The notes beneath the pieces are model-generated. The model did not search any database, was not told where the DNA came from, and saw only the letters and a list, made by a program, of their open reading frames with translations. Of a DNA stretch of 64,000 nucleotides, positions 1 through 10,300 are shown piece after piece (within the stretch, counting starts at the first letter, position 1; every line of letters starts with the position of its first letter). Position numbers and translations under genes: made by a program. The DNA is from Verrucomicrobiales bacterium (GTDB lineage: Bacteria > Verrucomicrobiota > Verrucomicrobiia > Limisphaerales > J093), in the NCBI GenBank assembly GCA_015075445.1, contig JABTUJ010000008.1:1-64000 (forward strand), written 5' to 3'.

Positions 1-62
1 TCGGGAACGGTCCGATCGAGCGCCTGCTCGAAAAGCTCCTTTTCACGGTTGGAGTGTGACAT
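1..62 (-). CDS. Ser/Thr protein kinase, N-terminal 20 codons (partial)
   Basis: Reading leftwards from an ATG at 62, the first residues are MSHSNREKELFEQALDRTVP, and the gene then leaves the window. This nearly repeats the start of the complete kinase encoded at 3328..7155 (MPHSNREKELFDQALD), so the simplest reading is a second, paralogous kinase-TPR gene. Only the N-terminal segment that precedes the kinase domain is present, so catalytic residues cannot be checked. It lies 63 bp downstream of the RCC1 gene on the same strand and could be co-transcribed with it. Confidence 0.6.
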   Translation of the reverse strand, partial: MSHSNREKELFEQALDRTVP

Positions 63-125
63 GAGGTGTCGGGGTCAAACGGAACTTGAGTATGGGCAAG
101 GGGGCATGGGCCGGGATGGGGTGGT

Positions 126-3100
126 TCATTCGGCGAGCAGGCGGAAGAACGCCGCATCGTCGGGCGCGGTGAAGCGGAACTCCAGCCGACCGTCCGCGTT
201 GATGACGGTCTGCGGCGCGGTCAACGGGAAGGGCTGGAAGTTCGTCAGGTCCGCCGAACGCTCCAGGCCCAGCGTGAGCGTGAACTGGCCGCTGGCCGGA
301 TCCCGCGCCAACAATGGCGTCCCGGCGTTAAGCGCGTGGACCTGCGCGAGTGTGTAAAGCCCGTGCGGATTGGGATTCGTTATCACCTCGGCGCGCCCAA
401 GTTCCCGGCTGGCATCATATTGGGCCTGATGGTAGAGGCCGTTCGTCGGGGATTGGGCCCAGTAGTCGGTCACCATTTCTCGCTGGGGGGTTTGCCAGTC
501 GAAGCCGAGCGCCGACAACTGATACTCCACCCAGTCGTTCATCCCGTCCCCGTCGGTGTCCACGGCGGCCGAGAAGCCGCGGCCCTGGATGGCGAAGCTG
601 AACGGGGAAGCGAGGGGGTCGTTGCTGGGAATGCTCACTGTGGCCCGGCGCAGGCCGGCGGCGCCGGGGGTGAAGGTGACCTGTAACAACGTGGATCCAC
701 GAGGAGGCACCTGCGAGACCGGCGGCGGGGTCACGGCAAAGTCCCCGGCGTTGACCCCACCGAGGACGACCGCGGGAGTTCCGATCAGTTCGAGCGGTTC
801 GTTGCCGAGGTTGCGGATGCGGTAGGTGCGGACGACGACGTCACTGCCGGCCAGGGACCCGCCCAGGTCCGTGTGGTTGGCCGGAGCCGGAGTAGTGGCC
901 CCATCGGCGATGTCGGCGTCATTGCCGGACACGGCCATGACCGGACCCCTCCCCTCGCCGGTCAGGGCGATGATCAAGAGGCCCTGGTCAGGGTCGTTGC
1001 TCCGCACGCTCAGGGTCGTCCACCGGGGGCCGGGGCCGCCCGGAGTGAAGGTGACGCCAAAACCGGTCCAGTGGGTTCCGGGAGGTGAGTTCACCACGTT
1101 CGTCATTCCTGCAAGGTCTAGGCGGAAGTCCGCGGCATGTTCCCCGCTGAGGGTCACGCCGCCCAGGCGCAGGATGCCGGAGCCGGTGTTCCGGACGGTG
1201 AACTCTACGGGCACCGGTGGATGGCCGAGGGGCAGCCTGCCGAAGTCCGCCTTCTGCTGCAGCACCACGGCGTGCTCCCACCCCGCGGCGATGGTCGTCA
1301 CGCCCCGCAGGCCGAGGGGCACGCTGGCTGGCCGGGCGCGATCCCAGCCCCACGCGACCACGGTGCCGTCGCTCTTGAGGGCCAGGCTGTAGAGCATACC
1401 CGCGGCGATCGCGGTCACGTCGCCCAGCCCCGCCGGCACGTCCGTCTGGCCTTCATCGTTCCGTCCCCAGGCGATGACCGTGCCGTCGTGCCGCAGCGCC
1501 AGGCTGTGCAAGCCGCCCGCGGCCACGGCCTTCACGCCGGTCAGCCCCGGCGGCACGTTCATCTGGCCGGCGGTTCCCCAGCCCCACGCGGCGACGGTGT
1601 CGTCCCGCGTCAGGGCCAGGGTGTGGGCTCCTCCCGCGGAGATGGCGGCCACGCCGCCCAATCCCGTCGGCACCGGGGCTAATTGGGAACCCTCTCCCCA
1701 GACCCTGACGGTGCCATCCTGTTTCAAGGCCACGGAGTGGAAGTAGCCCGCCGCGATGGCCGTTACGTCATTCAGCCCCGCCGGCACGGACGTTTGGCCT
1801 TCGTGGTTCCGTCCCCAAGCGACGACGGTGCCATCCTCCTTCAGGGCCAGCGAGTGTCCCTCGCCGGCGGCGATCGCGGTCACCCCACTCAATCCATCCG
1901 GCACGGACGCCTGGCCCATGTTGTTCCTCCCCCAGGCGATGCCGGTGCCATGGCGGGTCAGGGCCAGCGAGTGTCCCTCGCCGGCGGAAATGGCGGTCAC
2001 GCCGCTCAGTTCCGGAGGCACGGACGTCTGGCCAGAGCTGTTCCACCCCCAGGCGACGATGGTGCCATCCTGCCTGAGCGCCACGGTGTGGCGACCACCT
2101 GCGGCGATGGCGGTCACGCCGCTCAATCCCCACGGCACGAACTGCAGGCCATCGATTCCCCCCCCCCAGGCGACGACGGTGCCATCCCGCTTGAGCGCCA
2201 CGTTGTGGGAATGACCCGCGGCGATGGCGGTCACGCCGCTCAGTCCCGCCGGCAGCCCGCCACCGGGCCCTGCTCCCCAGGCGACGACGGTGCCATCCTG
2301 TTTGAGCGCCACGGTGTGCTCGCGGCCTGCGGCGATGGCGGTCACGCCGCTCAGTCCCGCCGGCACGGACGTCCGGCCAGCGACGTTCTCCCCCCAGGCG
2401 ACGACGGTGCCATTCTGCCTGAGCGCCACGGTGTGGGCAGAGCCCGCGGCGATGCCTTTCACACGGCTCAATTCTCCCGGCTCGGTCGTCTGGCCGGGAT
2501 CGCGCAGACTCCATTCGGAAATCCGGGAACGCAGCGGTGTCCCCGCCGGGCTTTCGACGGTCATCCGCGGAAAGAGCGGCGTGATCGTGAAATCGTCGAC
2601 CAGGAGCGCCGAGTCCGCGGAATTGTTGTTTTGCACACGCAGGTCGGCCAAGACCCCGGTGGCGATGAAGTCCCCCGAGACCTGGTGGTAGGGATTGAGC
2701 CCGCCCACCGCCGGACTGGCCGTGAAGGGGGTGAGAGCGCCGTCGTTGAGCGACCACACCGGCTGCGGCTCGCCGGTCAGCGCCCGCCGGTTGGCGCGGA
2801 AAGTGACCCGATACTTCCAGCCCGGAACCAGGCCGGTGATGGTGGTGCGCAGGGTTCCCCGCGCCTGAATGAAGGCCACGTTGCGCCCGTGCGGCACGCT
2901 CCCGTTGTCGGCGAAGGGGTTGCCGCCGGCGGGATTGAGCCCAATCGTGGCCCCGGTCAGCGTCCAGCCGGAGATGACGCCGCCGTTGGCGCTGGCGTGG
3001 CCGGGCCAGACGGTGAAGGTGTCCGCCTCGAAGCTGGGATTGGGGATGGCCGGTGTGGGCTGGGCCCCCGCCGTCACGCCGGCGAGCAGAGCGACCAGCA

Positions 3101-3191
3101 CTGCCATCGATGGGCCGCTGTACCAGCGGAGGAGGGAAATGGAGCGATTGATTTTCATGGGATGAACTTGGGCGAGGTTGGTTTCAGTCAT
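126..3191 (-). CDS. Secreted RCC1-repeat protein with choice-of-anchor-D (ASPM/SPD-2/Hydin-like) domains
   Basis: Large exported protein of unknown target. After a signal peptide (MKINRSISLLRW onward, hydrophobic to AGVTAGAQ) there is an N-terminal beta-sandwich-like region. It is followed by about ten ~40-residue RCC1 repeats with the recurrent pattern 'GVTAIAAG..H..AL..DGTVVAWG', predicted to fold as a beta propeller. Two ASPM/SPD-2/Hydin-like immunoglobulin segments follow ('FTPG..G.R..T..I.SNDP'), then a calcium-binding-like DTDGDGMNDW motif and a C-terminal module ending AAFFRLLAE. The start at 3191 overlaps the stop of the 47-codon ORF upstream as ATGA. An ATG at 3158 places the signal peptide exactly at the N-terminus and is an equally good choice, while 3230 would add unlikely residues. 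A run of ten G on the coding strand lies inside one repeat and is in frame here. Family membership is clear; function is not. Confidence 0.85.
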   Translation of the reverse strand: MTETNLAQVHPMKINRSISLLRWYSGPSMAVLVALLAGVTAGAQPTPAIPNPSFEADTFTVWPGHASANGGVISGWTLTGATIGLNPAGGNPFADNGSVPHGRNVAFIQARGTLRTTITGLVPGWKYRVTFRANRRALTGEPQPVWSLNDGALTPFTASPAVGGLNPYHQVSGDFIATGVLADLRVQNNNSADSALLVDDFTITPLFPRMTVESPAGTPLRSRISEWSLRDPGQTTEPGELSRVKGIAAGSAHTVALRQNGTVVAWGENVAGRTSVPAGLSGVTAIAAGREHTVALKQDGTVVAWGAGPGGGLPAGLSGVTAIAAGHSHNVALKRDGTVVAWGGGIDGLQFVPWGLSGVTAIAAGGRHTVALRQDGTIVAWGWNSSGQTSVPPELSGVTAISAGEGHSLALTRHGTGIAWGRNNMGQASVPDGLSGVTAIAAGEGHSLALKEDGTVVAWGRNHEGQTSVPAGLNDVTAIAAGYFHSVALKQDGTVRVWGEGSQLAPVPTGLGGVAAISAGGAHTLALTRDDTVAAWGWGTAGQMNVPPGLTGVKAVAAGGLHSLALRHDGTVIAWGRNDEGQTDVPAGLGDVTAIAAGMLYSLALKSDGTVVAWGWDRARPASVPLGLRGVTTIAAGWEHAVVLQQKADFGRLPLGHPPVPVEFTVRNTGSGILRLGGVTLSGEHAADFRLDLAGMTNVVNSPPGTHWTGFGVTFTPGGPGPRWTTLSVRSNDPDQGLLIIALTGEGRGPVMAVSGNDADIADGATTPAPANHTDLGGSLAGSDVVVRTYRIRNLGNEPLELIGTPAVVLGGVNAGDFAVTPPPVSQVPPRGSTLLQVTFTPGAAGLRRATVSIPSNDPLASPFSFAIQGRGFSAAVDTDGDGMNDWVEYQLSALGFDWQTPQREMVTDYWAQSPTNGLYHQAQYDASRELGRAEVITNPNPHGLYTLAQVHALNAGTPLLARDPASGQFTLTLGLERSADLTNFQPFPLTAPQTVINADGRLEFRFTAPDDAAFFRLLAE
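2158..2167 (-). repeat. Poly-G10 homopolymer inside the RCC1 gene
   Basis: Ten consecutive C on the plus strand (G on the coding strand) encode W-G-G-G within one RCC1 repeat. The reading frame is open in this copy. Homopolymers of this length are prone to slippage, so a one-base change would truncate the protein. Confidence 0.9.
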
Positions 3192-3331
3192 TGATTCCTT
3201 GGCGCGATACTTCCGGGCGGTTTGGACCAAACGCGCTTGGTCTCTCGCTGTTTGATTTCTTGGCGCGGGATTTCGGGGGCGACGCGGTCGGGCGCCTGGT
3301 CGAATAGGGTTCGCTTCCGGTTGGAGTTCAT
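3188..3331 (-). pseudogene. 47-codon ORF resembling a kinase N-terminus, overlapped by ATGA at both ends
   Basis: The ORF begins MNSNRKRTLFDQAPDRVAPE, matching for about 16 residues the N-termini of the kinases starting at 62 and 7155, then continues with no recognisable domain. Its ATG overlaps the TGA of the upstream kinase (ATGA at 3328-3331), and its own TGA overlaps the ATG of the RCC1 gene (ATGA at 3188-3191). It could be the stub of a deleted third kinase gene, or a small coupling peptide that carries ribosomes from kinase to RCC1 gene. I see no evidence that the peptide itself is functional. Confidence 0.5.
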
Positions 3332-6300
3332 GGGGATTTTGTGGGTGCAGCCGGCGGATCGAGCAGCGTCCGGGCTTCCTCGTGGGCCAGCCAGAGGACC
3401 AGCCGGTCGCGGTTGGCCAAGCCCAAGGGGTGGCTGCGGGCGGACGGCGGGCGGGGGTTCAGGCGGGCGGTCGTCGTGTCCAGGAGGTGATGGGCCTCGG
3501 CGGTGCGTCCTTGGAGGGCGTAGCTGATGGCCTGATAGAAGTTGGCCGTGGCGGCGAGCGGTTCGTGCGGCACGTCGCGCTGTTCGATGACGCGCGCCGC
3601 CGCAGCCAGGGCGGCATCAGCGGCGGCGTAATTGGTGTTGCGCAGTTCGGCCATGCCCAGGGCCAGTTGGTACCACGGGAGGTGGCGGTCGGCGGCGCCC
3701 AGTTCCACGGCCTGGCGCGCCAGCGTGACGGCGGCGGCCCGGACGGACGCCGGGGCGTCGGGCTGCAGGCTGGCCGCCTTCGCCACCCACTCCCGTTCCC
3801 AGTAGCGGAGGGTGTCGTTGCCCGCCGCCCACTGGAGCAGGCGGTCGCGCGTGGCGCGGTAGCCGGCGGCATCCCCGCTCCAGAGCTGGAGCGCGGCGAG
3901 GGTGATGCCGGCCTGGGCGTCCGGAGGGTCCCGGCCGACATCCTCCGCGAGGAAGCGTTGGCGAAGCTCCGCGCGTCGTGCGCGCAGCGCCTCATCGTCG
4001 GGCGGCTGCAGCAGCGCTTCCGCCTCCCGGTGGGCCAGCCAGGCGATGACGTCATTCTGGTTCTCGCCGTCCCGGAAGGGATTGCTCGTGCCGGCCGGCG
4101 GGGTCTTCATGGCGGCTTCTCCTTCGAGGAAGAGCTCCAGGGCCTCGTCGGTCCGGCCCTGCTGCTGGAGGCCCAGGGCGCGGTAGAGCCGCGCGGTGGC
4201 GCGGATGCGGGCGCGGTGATCCGCGGCATACGAACTGGCCGCCTGTTCGGCCGCCTCGAAGGTCTTGGTGGCGGCGGCGTGCAGCCCGGCGCGGTGCTCG
4301 ACGATGCCCAGGCTCAACAGGAACCAGGCGTGGAAATCGTGCCCCGCCCCCTGTTCGACCGCGCGCCGGGCGAGGGTGAGCGCCTTTTCGGACTGGGCCG
4401 GGCTGGCGTGCATCCGCAGGCTGGCCAGCTTGGCCCTGCGTTCATCATTGATGATGTTCGTGTCGCCCGCGGCCCAGTCGAGGAGCCGGGCGCGGAGCCG
4501 CCCATAGGCGTTTGTCTCTTCGCGCCAAAGCTGCAGCGTGGCCACATGCTGGGCGGTGATGGTGTCAAAGCGATTGGCCGTGATGCCGGCCTCAAGCGCC
4601 TCCTCGGCTTCCGCCAGGCGGCCGGCGCGGAGACTGACCTGGAGCCAATTGTCCCGGTAGGAGGTGAGGATGCTATCGTCCGCGGAACGCCGGCTGGCAA
4701 TCTTGTAGGCGTCGCGACGCAGGGGAAGCGAAGCGTCCCAGCGCCCGGCCTTTTCGTGGATGATCGCCATCCTGATCTTGACATTGAGAATGGGCATCTC
4801 ACCCCATTCTAGCCTGAGGCGGGGCAGCACTTCCTCGGAAAGCTGCAGGGCCTGATCCAGCAGGCCATCGCGATAGTAGAGATAGGACAGGTCAAGTTCC
4901 GCCCACACGGTCCTATTGTGGTTCTCGCCAAGGAACTGCTTCAAAAGTGGAATCAGCGTCTCATAGGAGAGGATGCTCCCCCTGACATCGCCCGCTTCCT
5001 GTTGGATCTGCGCCAGGTTGTAGGTCCAGTCCAAGGTCGCCCGGTGCTCCGGTCCATACACCTTGCGCGCCAGTTCCACCGTCTCCTCCGCCAGTTGCAG
5101 CTTGTCACCGGACTGCGAGTAGATCGTCAGATCCCCGAGCAGCCGGATGACGTCCACATGTTCCGATCCCTTCTCCCGGCGGAACTCGGCCAGCATCTCC
5201 CGGAGCAGGGCCTCCACCTCCGCAGACCGCGTCCTGAATTTCCAGAACTCGTGCCAGCCCAGGGCAACCTTCACCTCGCGGGTCTGCAGATGGTCCGGGC
5301 CCAGGTCCCGAAGACAGATCTCCAGCGCCCGGGTCAACAGCCGGATCCCCTCGTCGCGCTGGTCATCGAAGTGGCGATGGGAATCCGCCAGGGCGATCAT
5401 GCCCCTCACGGTCATGGGATGCTCGGGCCCGAGGGTCCGGGTCTGGCGATCTAGCACCTCCTTCCGCAACTGCATCGCCTCGCCCTGGGCGCCCGAGTAA
5501 TGCATCGCCTCAGCCCAGAGGACCATCGCCTGGAGGGTGTTCGTATGGTCGGGGCCCAGGGTGCCCCGACGATGCCCGACCACCTGGCGCATCAGCACCT
5601 CGGCTTCCTGGAAAAAGCTCAGGCCCTTGTAAGTCTCCGCCAGGGCGGTCTGGAGGCGGGCGCGGCGCTCGGGCTGGCCGGCCAGCTCGGTCTCCAGGCG
5701 GCGTGCGGCCCCGGCCAGGGTCTCGGCGACGGTGATCGTCCGGCCGTCGCGGCCCGGGTCCGGACTCCGGAACACGTCGCCCAGGAACTGCACCAGCGCC
5801 TCGGCCTCCTCGCGCGCCGTCCGCTCCGCCTGCGCCCGCGCCGTGGCCTCCGCCTGCGCCGCCCGCGCCTTCCGCGCCTGCCAGGCGCTGAAGGCGGTGG
5901 CGGCGACGAGCACGACAGCGATCAAGGCGGCCACGGCGAAGGCGGCCTTGTTGCGCTGAAACGCCTTCTGCAGCCGGTAGGCCGTGCTCGGGGGCCGGGC
6001 GATGACCGGCTCGTTCGTCAGATGGCGCTGGAGGTCGGCGGCCAGGCCGTTGGCCGTCTCGTAGCGCCGCGTCCGATCCTTCTCCAGGCACTTCATCACG
6101 ATCCAGTCCAGGTCCCCCTGCAACTGCCGCAGTAACTTCGGCCCTTCGGTCGAGCGCCGCTTGGCCGTGGTGCTCAACTCTTCCCCCTGCAAGGTCGCCA
6201 GCCTGGTGCTCGGCCGCGCCGGTTCCTGTTCCCGGATGGTGCGCCGCATGGCGTCCAAACCAGCCGCCATCAGATCCTTCGCCTCGAAGGGCGTCTTGCC

Positions 6301-7155
6301 GGAGAGCAGTTCATAGAGCAGCACACCCAAACTGTAGATGTCGCTGCGGGTGTCGATGTCCAGGCTGGTCATCTCCGCCTGCTCCGGACTCATGTAAGCC
6401 GGCGTGCCGATGAACTGATGGAGCTGGGTGTAGATCGTGGCGTCGGTGAGTCTTCCTTCGGTGGCCTTGGCGATGCCGAAGTCAATGACCTTGGGGACGG
6501 GCACGCCGTCGTTGACGGTGACCAGGATGTTGGAGGGTTTGAGATCGCGGTGGATGATGCCCTTCTGGTGGGCGTGCTGCACCGCTTGGCAGACCTGAAT
6601 GAAGAGCCCGAGCCGCGCCCTCGTGCTGAGGTTGTTCTGGTCGCAGTAGTGGGTGATGGGGATGCCCCGGACCAGTTCCATCACGAAGTAAGGACGGCCG
6701 CGGTCGGTGGCGCCGGCATCCAGCACCTTGGCGATGTTGGGATGGTCCATCAACGCCAGGGCCTGGCGCTCCGCCTCGAACCGGGCGACCACCGACTGGG
6801 TGTCCATGCCCAGCTTGATGACCTTGAGGGCCACCCGACGGCGCACCGGTTCGGTCTGGTCGGCGACATAGACGACGCCGCAACCGCCCTCCCCGACCCG
6901 CTCGAGCAGCTTGTAGCGGCCGATCCGATCGCCGGATTGCTCGCCCAGGAGTTCGTCCCGGACGGTGGCGATCGTGCGCGGCACCTGCGAGAGGAAGGCG
7001 GTGGTGCGTTCATGCGCGGCGAGCAGGTTGCGCAACCGCTCGAGCAGGGCGCGGTCGCCAGCGCATTCCCGAGCGAGGAAAGCCTCGCGTTCGGTCGAAT
7101 CGGCCAGATCCAGAGCCTGGTCGAAGAGTTCCTTCTCACGGTTGGAGTGTGGCAT
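3328..7155 (-). CDS. Membrane-anchored Ser/Thr protein kinase with C-terminal TPR domain
   Basis: Eukaryote-like (PknB-type) kinase of 1275 residues. The kinase domain spans about 81-380, with Gly-rich loop GEGGCG (~88-93), ATP-binding Lys in VALKVIK (K111), catalytic loop HRDLKPSN (D204), DFG at 225-227 and an activation segment ending GTPAYMSPEQA. All key residues are present, so it should be active. A single membrane segment (~404-424) follows. The remaining ~850 residues are predicted helical repeats, including TPR-type repeats, which are presumably the sensory or partner-binding part. Orientation (kinase inside, repeats outside, or both cytoplasmic) cannot be decided here. This architecture is typical of Planctomycetes and Verrucomicrobia. 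The stop overlaps the next ORF by ATGA, linking it to the RCC1 gene downstream. Confidence 0.93.
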   Translation of the reverse strand: MPHSNREKELFDQALDLADSTEREAFLARECAGDRALLERLRNLLAAHERTTAFLSQVPRTIATVRDELLGEQSGDRIGRYKLLERVGEGGCGVVYVADQTEPVRRRVALKVIKLGMDTQSVVARFEAERQALALMDHPNIAKVLDAGATDRGRPYFVMELVRGIPITHYCDQNNLSTRARLGLFIQVCQAVQHAHQKGIIHRDLKPSNILVTVNDGVPVPKVIDFGIAKATEGRLTDATIYTQLHQFIGTPAYMSPEQAEMTSLDIDTRSDIYSLGVLLYELLSGKTPFEAKDLMAAGLDAMRRTIREQEPARPSTRLATLQGEELSTTAKRRSTEGPKLLRQLQGDLDWIVMKCLEKDRTRRYETANGLAADLQRHLTNEPVIARPPSTAYRLQKAFQRNKAAFAVAALIAVVLVAATAFSAWQARKARAAQAEATARAQAERTAREEAEALVQFLGDVFRSPDPGRDGRTITVAETLAGAARRLETELAGQPERRARLQTALAETYKGLSFFQEAEVLMRQVVGHRRGTLGPDHTNTLQAMVLWAEAMHYSGAQGEAMQLRKEVLDRQTRTLGPEHPMTVRGMIALADSHRHFDDQRDEGIRLLTRALEICLRDLGPDHLQTREVKVALGWHEFWKFRTRSAEVEALLREMLAEFRREKGSEHVDVIRLLGDLTIYSQSGDKLQLAEETVELARKVYGPEHRATLDWTYNLAQIQQEAGDVRGSILSYETLIPLLKQFLGENHNRTVWAELDLSYLYYRDGLLDQALQLSEEVLPRLRLEWGEMPILNVKIRMAIIHEKAGRWDASLPLRRDAYKIASRRSADDSILTSYRDNWLQVSLRAGRLAEAEEALEAGITANRFDTITAQHVATLQLWREETNAYGRLRARLLDWAAGDTNIINDERRAKLASLRMHASPAQSEKALTLARRAVEQGAGHDFHAWFLLSLGIVEHRAGLHAAATKTFEAAEQAASSYAADHRARIRATARLYRALGLQQQGRTDEALELFLEGEAAMKTPPAGTSNPFRDGENQNDVIAWLAHREAEALLQPPDDEALRARRAELRQRFLAEDVGRDPPDAQAGITLAALQLWSGDAAGYRATRDRLLQWAAGNDTLRYWEREWVAKAASLQPDAPASVRAAAVTLARQAVELGAADRHLPWYQLALGMAELRNTNYAAADAALAAAARVIEQRDVPHEPLAATANFYQAISYALQGRTAEAHHLLDTTTARLNPRPPSARSHPLGLANRDRLVLWLAHEEARTLLDPPAAPTKSP

Positions 7156-7319
7156 GGGATTTCGGGGGACGAGCTCTGAATTGGGATGACTGGGGCAGGG
7201 CCCTCAAGTCATTCGGATTGCGGGTGTTAGAGGTTTCAGCACTGCCGGGCACGGTAGTATTCCAGCGGGTTGGACGTTTCACGGAAGTCACTACATCCGG
7301 ACTGCTGACTGTGTTGTCG

Positions 7320-10300
7320 TCACGGGTGAACCAGTTGGAAAAGCCCGGTCGGAGCCAGGGCCTCCAGGAGCGCCCGCACCTCCCCTTCAAACTCGACAGT
7401 GGGAATCGTCAAATCGCGCCACGGCGTTTCGGGCGAGAGCGTTTCGCGGTGCAGCAAGACCAGTCCGGGCAGGCCGGTGGGCCAGGCCAGTTCGAGCTGC
7501 GTGCCGTTCACCTGCAGGCGTGGCGTGGGCGGGTGGACGACCAGGGTCCATTCGATGCGTGTGGGCAGATGCCGGTCGTCGCCGGGCTGCTCGACGCGGA
7601 GCGTGACGGGGCCGAGTCCGGTGACGATGAGTTGCTGGTTTTCCATCCGGGCCGGGCCGGAGGCGATGGTGAAGGCGAGCGGCAGTCCGCTCGGGTTGCT
7701 GGCGGGCGCGGCCAGCGGCGTGCCGGGGAAGGGCAGGCGCCCGGGCAGGTCGAGGCGCAGTGGCTGGGGAGCGCGGAAGTTTAGGAGGAAGACTTCCAAA
7801 CCATTGCCGCCGGCCACGTACGCGACGCCCGATTGGATCTCCAAGTCCCAGGCGTCGCCCGTGCGAAAACCACCCAGCAGCACCGGCTGGTCGGGCTGGC
7901 TCAGGTCCAGCACATGGACCACCGAGCGATAGTCGGTTGAGCCCGTCACGTAGGCGAGCCGGCCGGACAACCACATCCGCCCCGCGCCGGACAGGGACAA
8001 TTCGTTGAGCAGCCGGGGCCGGGCCGGATCGCTGACGTCGAACACCTGGAAAAAGCTCCTCCGGTCGGTTTCAGAACCGATGCCGCTGGTGACATAGGCG
8101 ATGTTGCCCGCGACCTGGACATCGGCGCCGGAGCCGGCCAGATCCTGAACTCCCAGCAGCACCGGCCGGGCGGGTTCGCTCACATCCAGCACTTCGAGTT
8201 GCTGGTTGTTGAGCAGGTAGGCGCGATCATTCACCACCCGGACGCGACGACCGCCGCGAGGCCAGGTGGCGACCTTCACCGGACTGGCCGGGTTGCTGAC
8301 GTTGATCACATGCATTTCCGCCCATCCCGACACGTAGGCGAAATCGCCGGTGACACTTACGCTGTTGCCTCCATCCAGCAGCGACCGGCCCAGCAACGCC
8401 GGGCTGGCCGGGTTGGTCACGTCCACGATGCGCAGGCCGCTGTCCACAATGCTGCCGTCCGGCGTGTCGGTTCCGCTGTCCACCAGGTAAGCCCGGTTCC
8501 CCACCACCACCAGATCCTCCATGCGGCCGGACATCAGGAGTTCGCCCACCACGGTCGGCCTGGCAGGGTTGGTGATGTCCACGATGCGCAGGCCGCCGCC
8601 TTCCAGCCTCGAGAAGTTGGGATTGCTGTAATTCCAGATCCCTTCGCCCAGCACGTAAGCCAGACTGCCCGCGACTTCAACGGCCCGTGAACCACCCCCG
8701 GTGTGAACCTCTCCCACCCGGTCGAAGCTCCCCTGTTGCAGGCCAAAGCTGCGCGTGGCGCGCACGGGGAGATGCGCCGCGTCGCCCGGTTGCTCGGCAA
8801 CGACCTGGATCAAGCCCGGTCCATGCGCGGTGAGCCAGCCCTCGGCGAGCGTGGCCGGGCCGGAGGCCACCCGGACTGTGACAGGCAGGCCGCTGCTCGC
8901 AGTGACGGTGAGCGGATAGGGCGTGCCGAGCGTGGGGATCGCCCCCACGATCCCGGACCAATGCAGGCTCTGGGGCAGGCCGAGATCCAGGTGGATGATC
9001 TGGAAGCCGGCATAGCCCGCCGCCACGTAGGCCACCTGGCCGACAATCTGCACCCGCCGTGCGTCGCCGGCATTGGGATATGTTCCCACCAGCACCGGCT
9101 GGCCGGGCAGGCTGACATCGAGCACCTGCAAACCGCCTTGGCTGCCGTCTCCCACGAAGGCAAGGTGGCCCACCACATCCACGGAAGAAGCCAAGGCCCG
9201 GGTCAGTGCCCGACTGAGGAGCACCGGACTGGACGGCTCGCTCACGTCAATGAGGGTCAACCCGCCGCTTTCGGGTGAACTCCAGTTTGCCCAACTGGTC
9301 ACGTAAGCAACCTTGTCCACCACCCGGACGGCTGGCTCGAAGCCCGGCAGCGACACCTCGCCCACGCGCCGCGGACTGGCCGGAACGCTCACGTCAAAAA
9401 CGTGCAAACTCGATCTCGTCGGTGGCCCGAAGATCACTTCCGTGACGTAGGCGAAGTCGCCCGCGACCGCCACATCGTTCGCGCCTCGAACCGTGACCAC
9501 CCCGCTGCGGCGCACGGGCTGGGCAGGGTTGCCGATGTCAATGATGTGCAGCCCCGTGTCGGCTGCGGCCACATAGGCGAGGTTTCCGGCCACTTGAACG
9601 GAGCGGGCCGCGCCGTTGAGTCCCAGCCCGCGCCGGCGCGTCATCGCCGCCGGATTGCTCACGTCAATCAGATGCAGCCCGGTGCTCCCGGCCGCCACGC
9701 AGGCGATGTCCCCGGCCACGGCCACCCGCCCGGGCTGGCCGGGGATGGTGAAGCGCCCCAGGGAAACCGGCCGGCGCGGATCGGACACATCCAGCACGCG
9801 CAACCCGCCTCCGGTCAACTGCTCGTTCTGCCAGACGCCCGACTCGATCACGTAGGCGCGCGAACCGACCACTTGCATGTCCAGGGCTTCGCCGGTGAGA
9901 TCCGTGAAGAAACCCAGGCGATCCCAATGAACCTCCGGCACGTTGAAGAAACGGGTCTCCCGGGCCGGCAGGTGGCGGTCATCCCCGGCCTGCTCGGCGG
10001 TGACGGCGACGAGGCCCGGGCCGGTGATGGTGAGCCGGCCGTTGGTCAGTGTGGCGGGACCGGTCTCGACCCGAAGCGTCACGGGCAGCCCGCTGGCGGT
10101 CGTGGCGTGTAGAGGTTGCTCCTGGTTGAAAGGCAGAACCGGGTCGTTGGCCCCCGTCCAGGCCAGGGTTTGGTGATAAGCCGCCCTGGCCTCGATGATG
10201 CGCAGACCGGCGATGCCATCAGCCAGATAAATGCGGCCGTTCGCCCACCGGACTCCCATCGCCATGTCGCGCGTGCCAACGATGCTTGAGCGCACCGGCT

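Noticed and set aside
1683..3194. 503-codon open frame on the plus strand antisense to the RCC1 gene
   Set aside because: It mirrors the repeat periodicity of the minus-strand gene (translated DDGAI.. GDGGHAAQSRRH phrases) and has no domain; a shadow caused by high GC and repeats.
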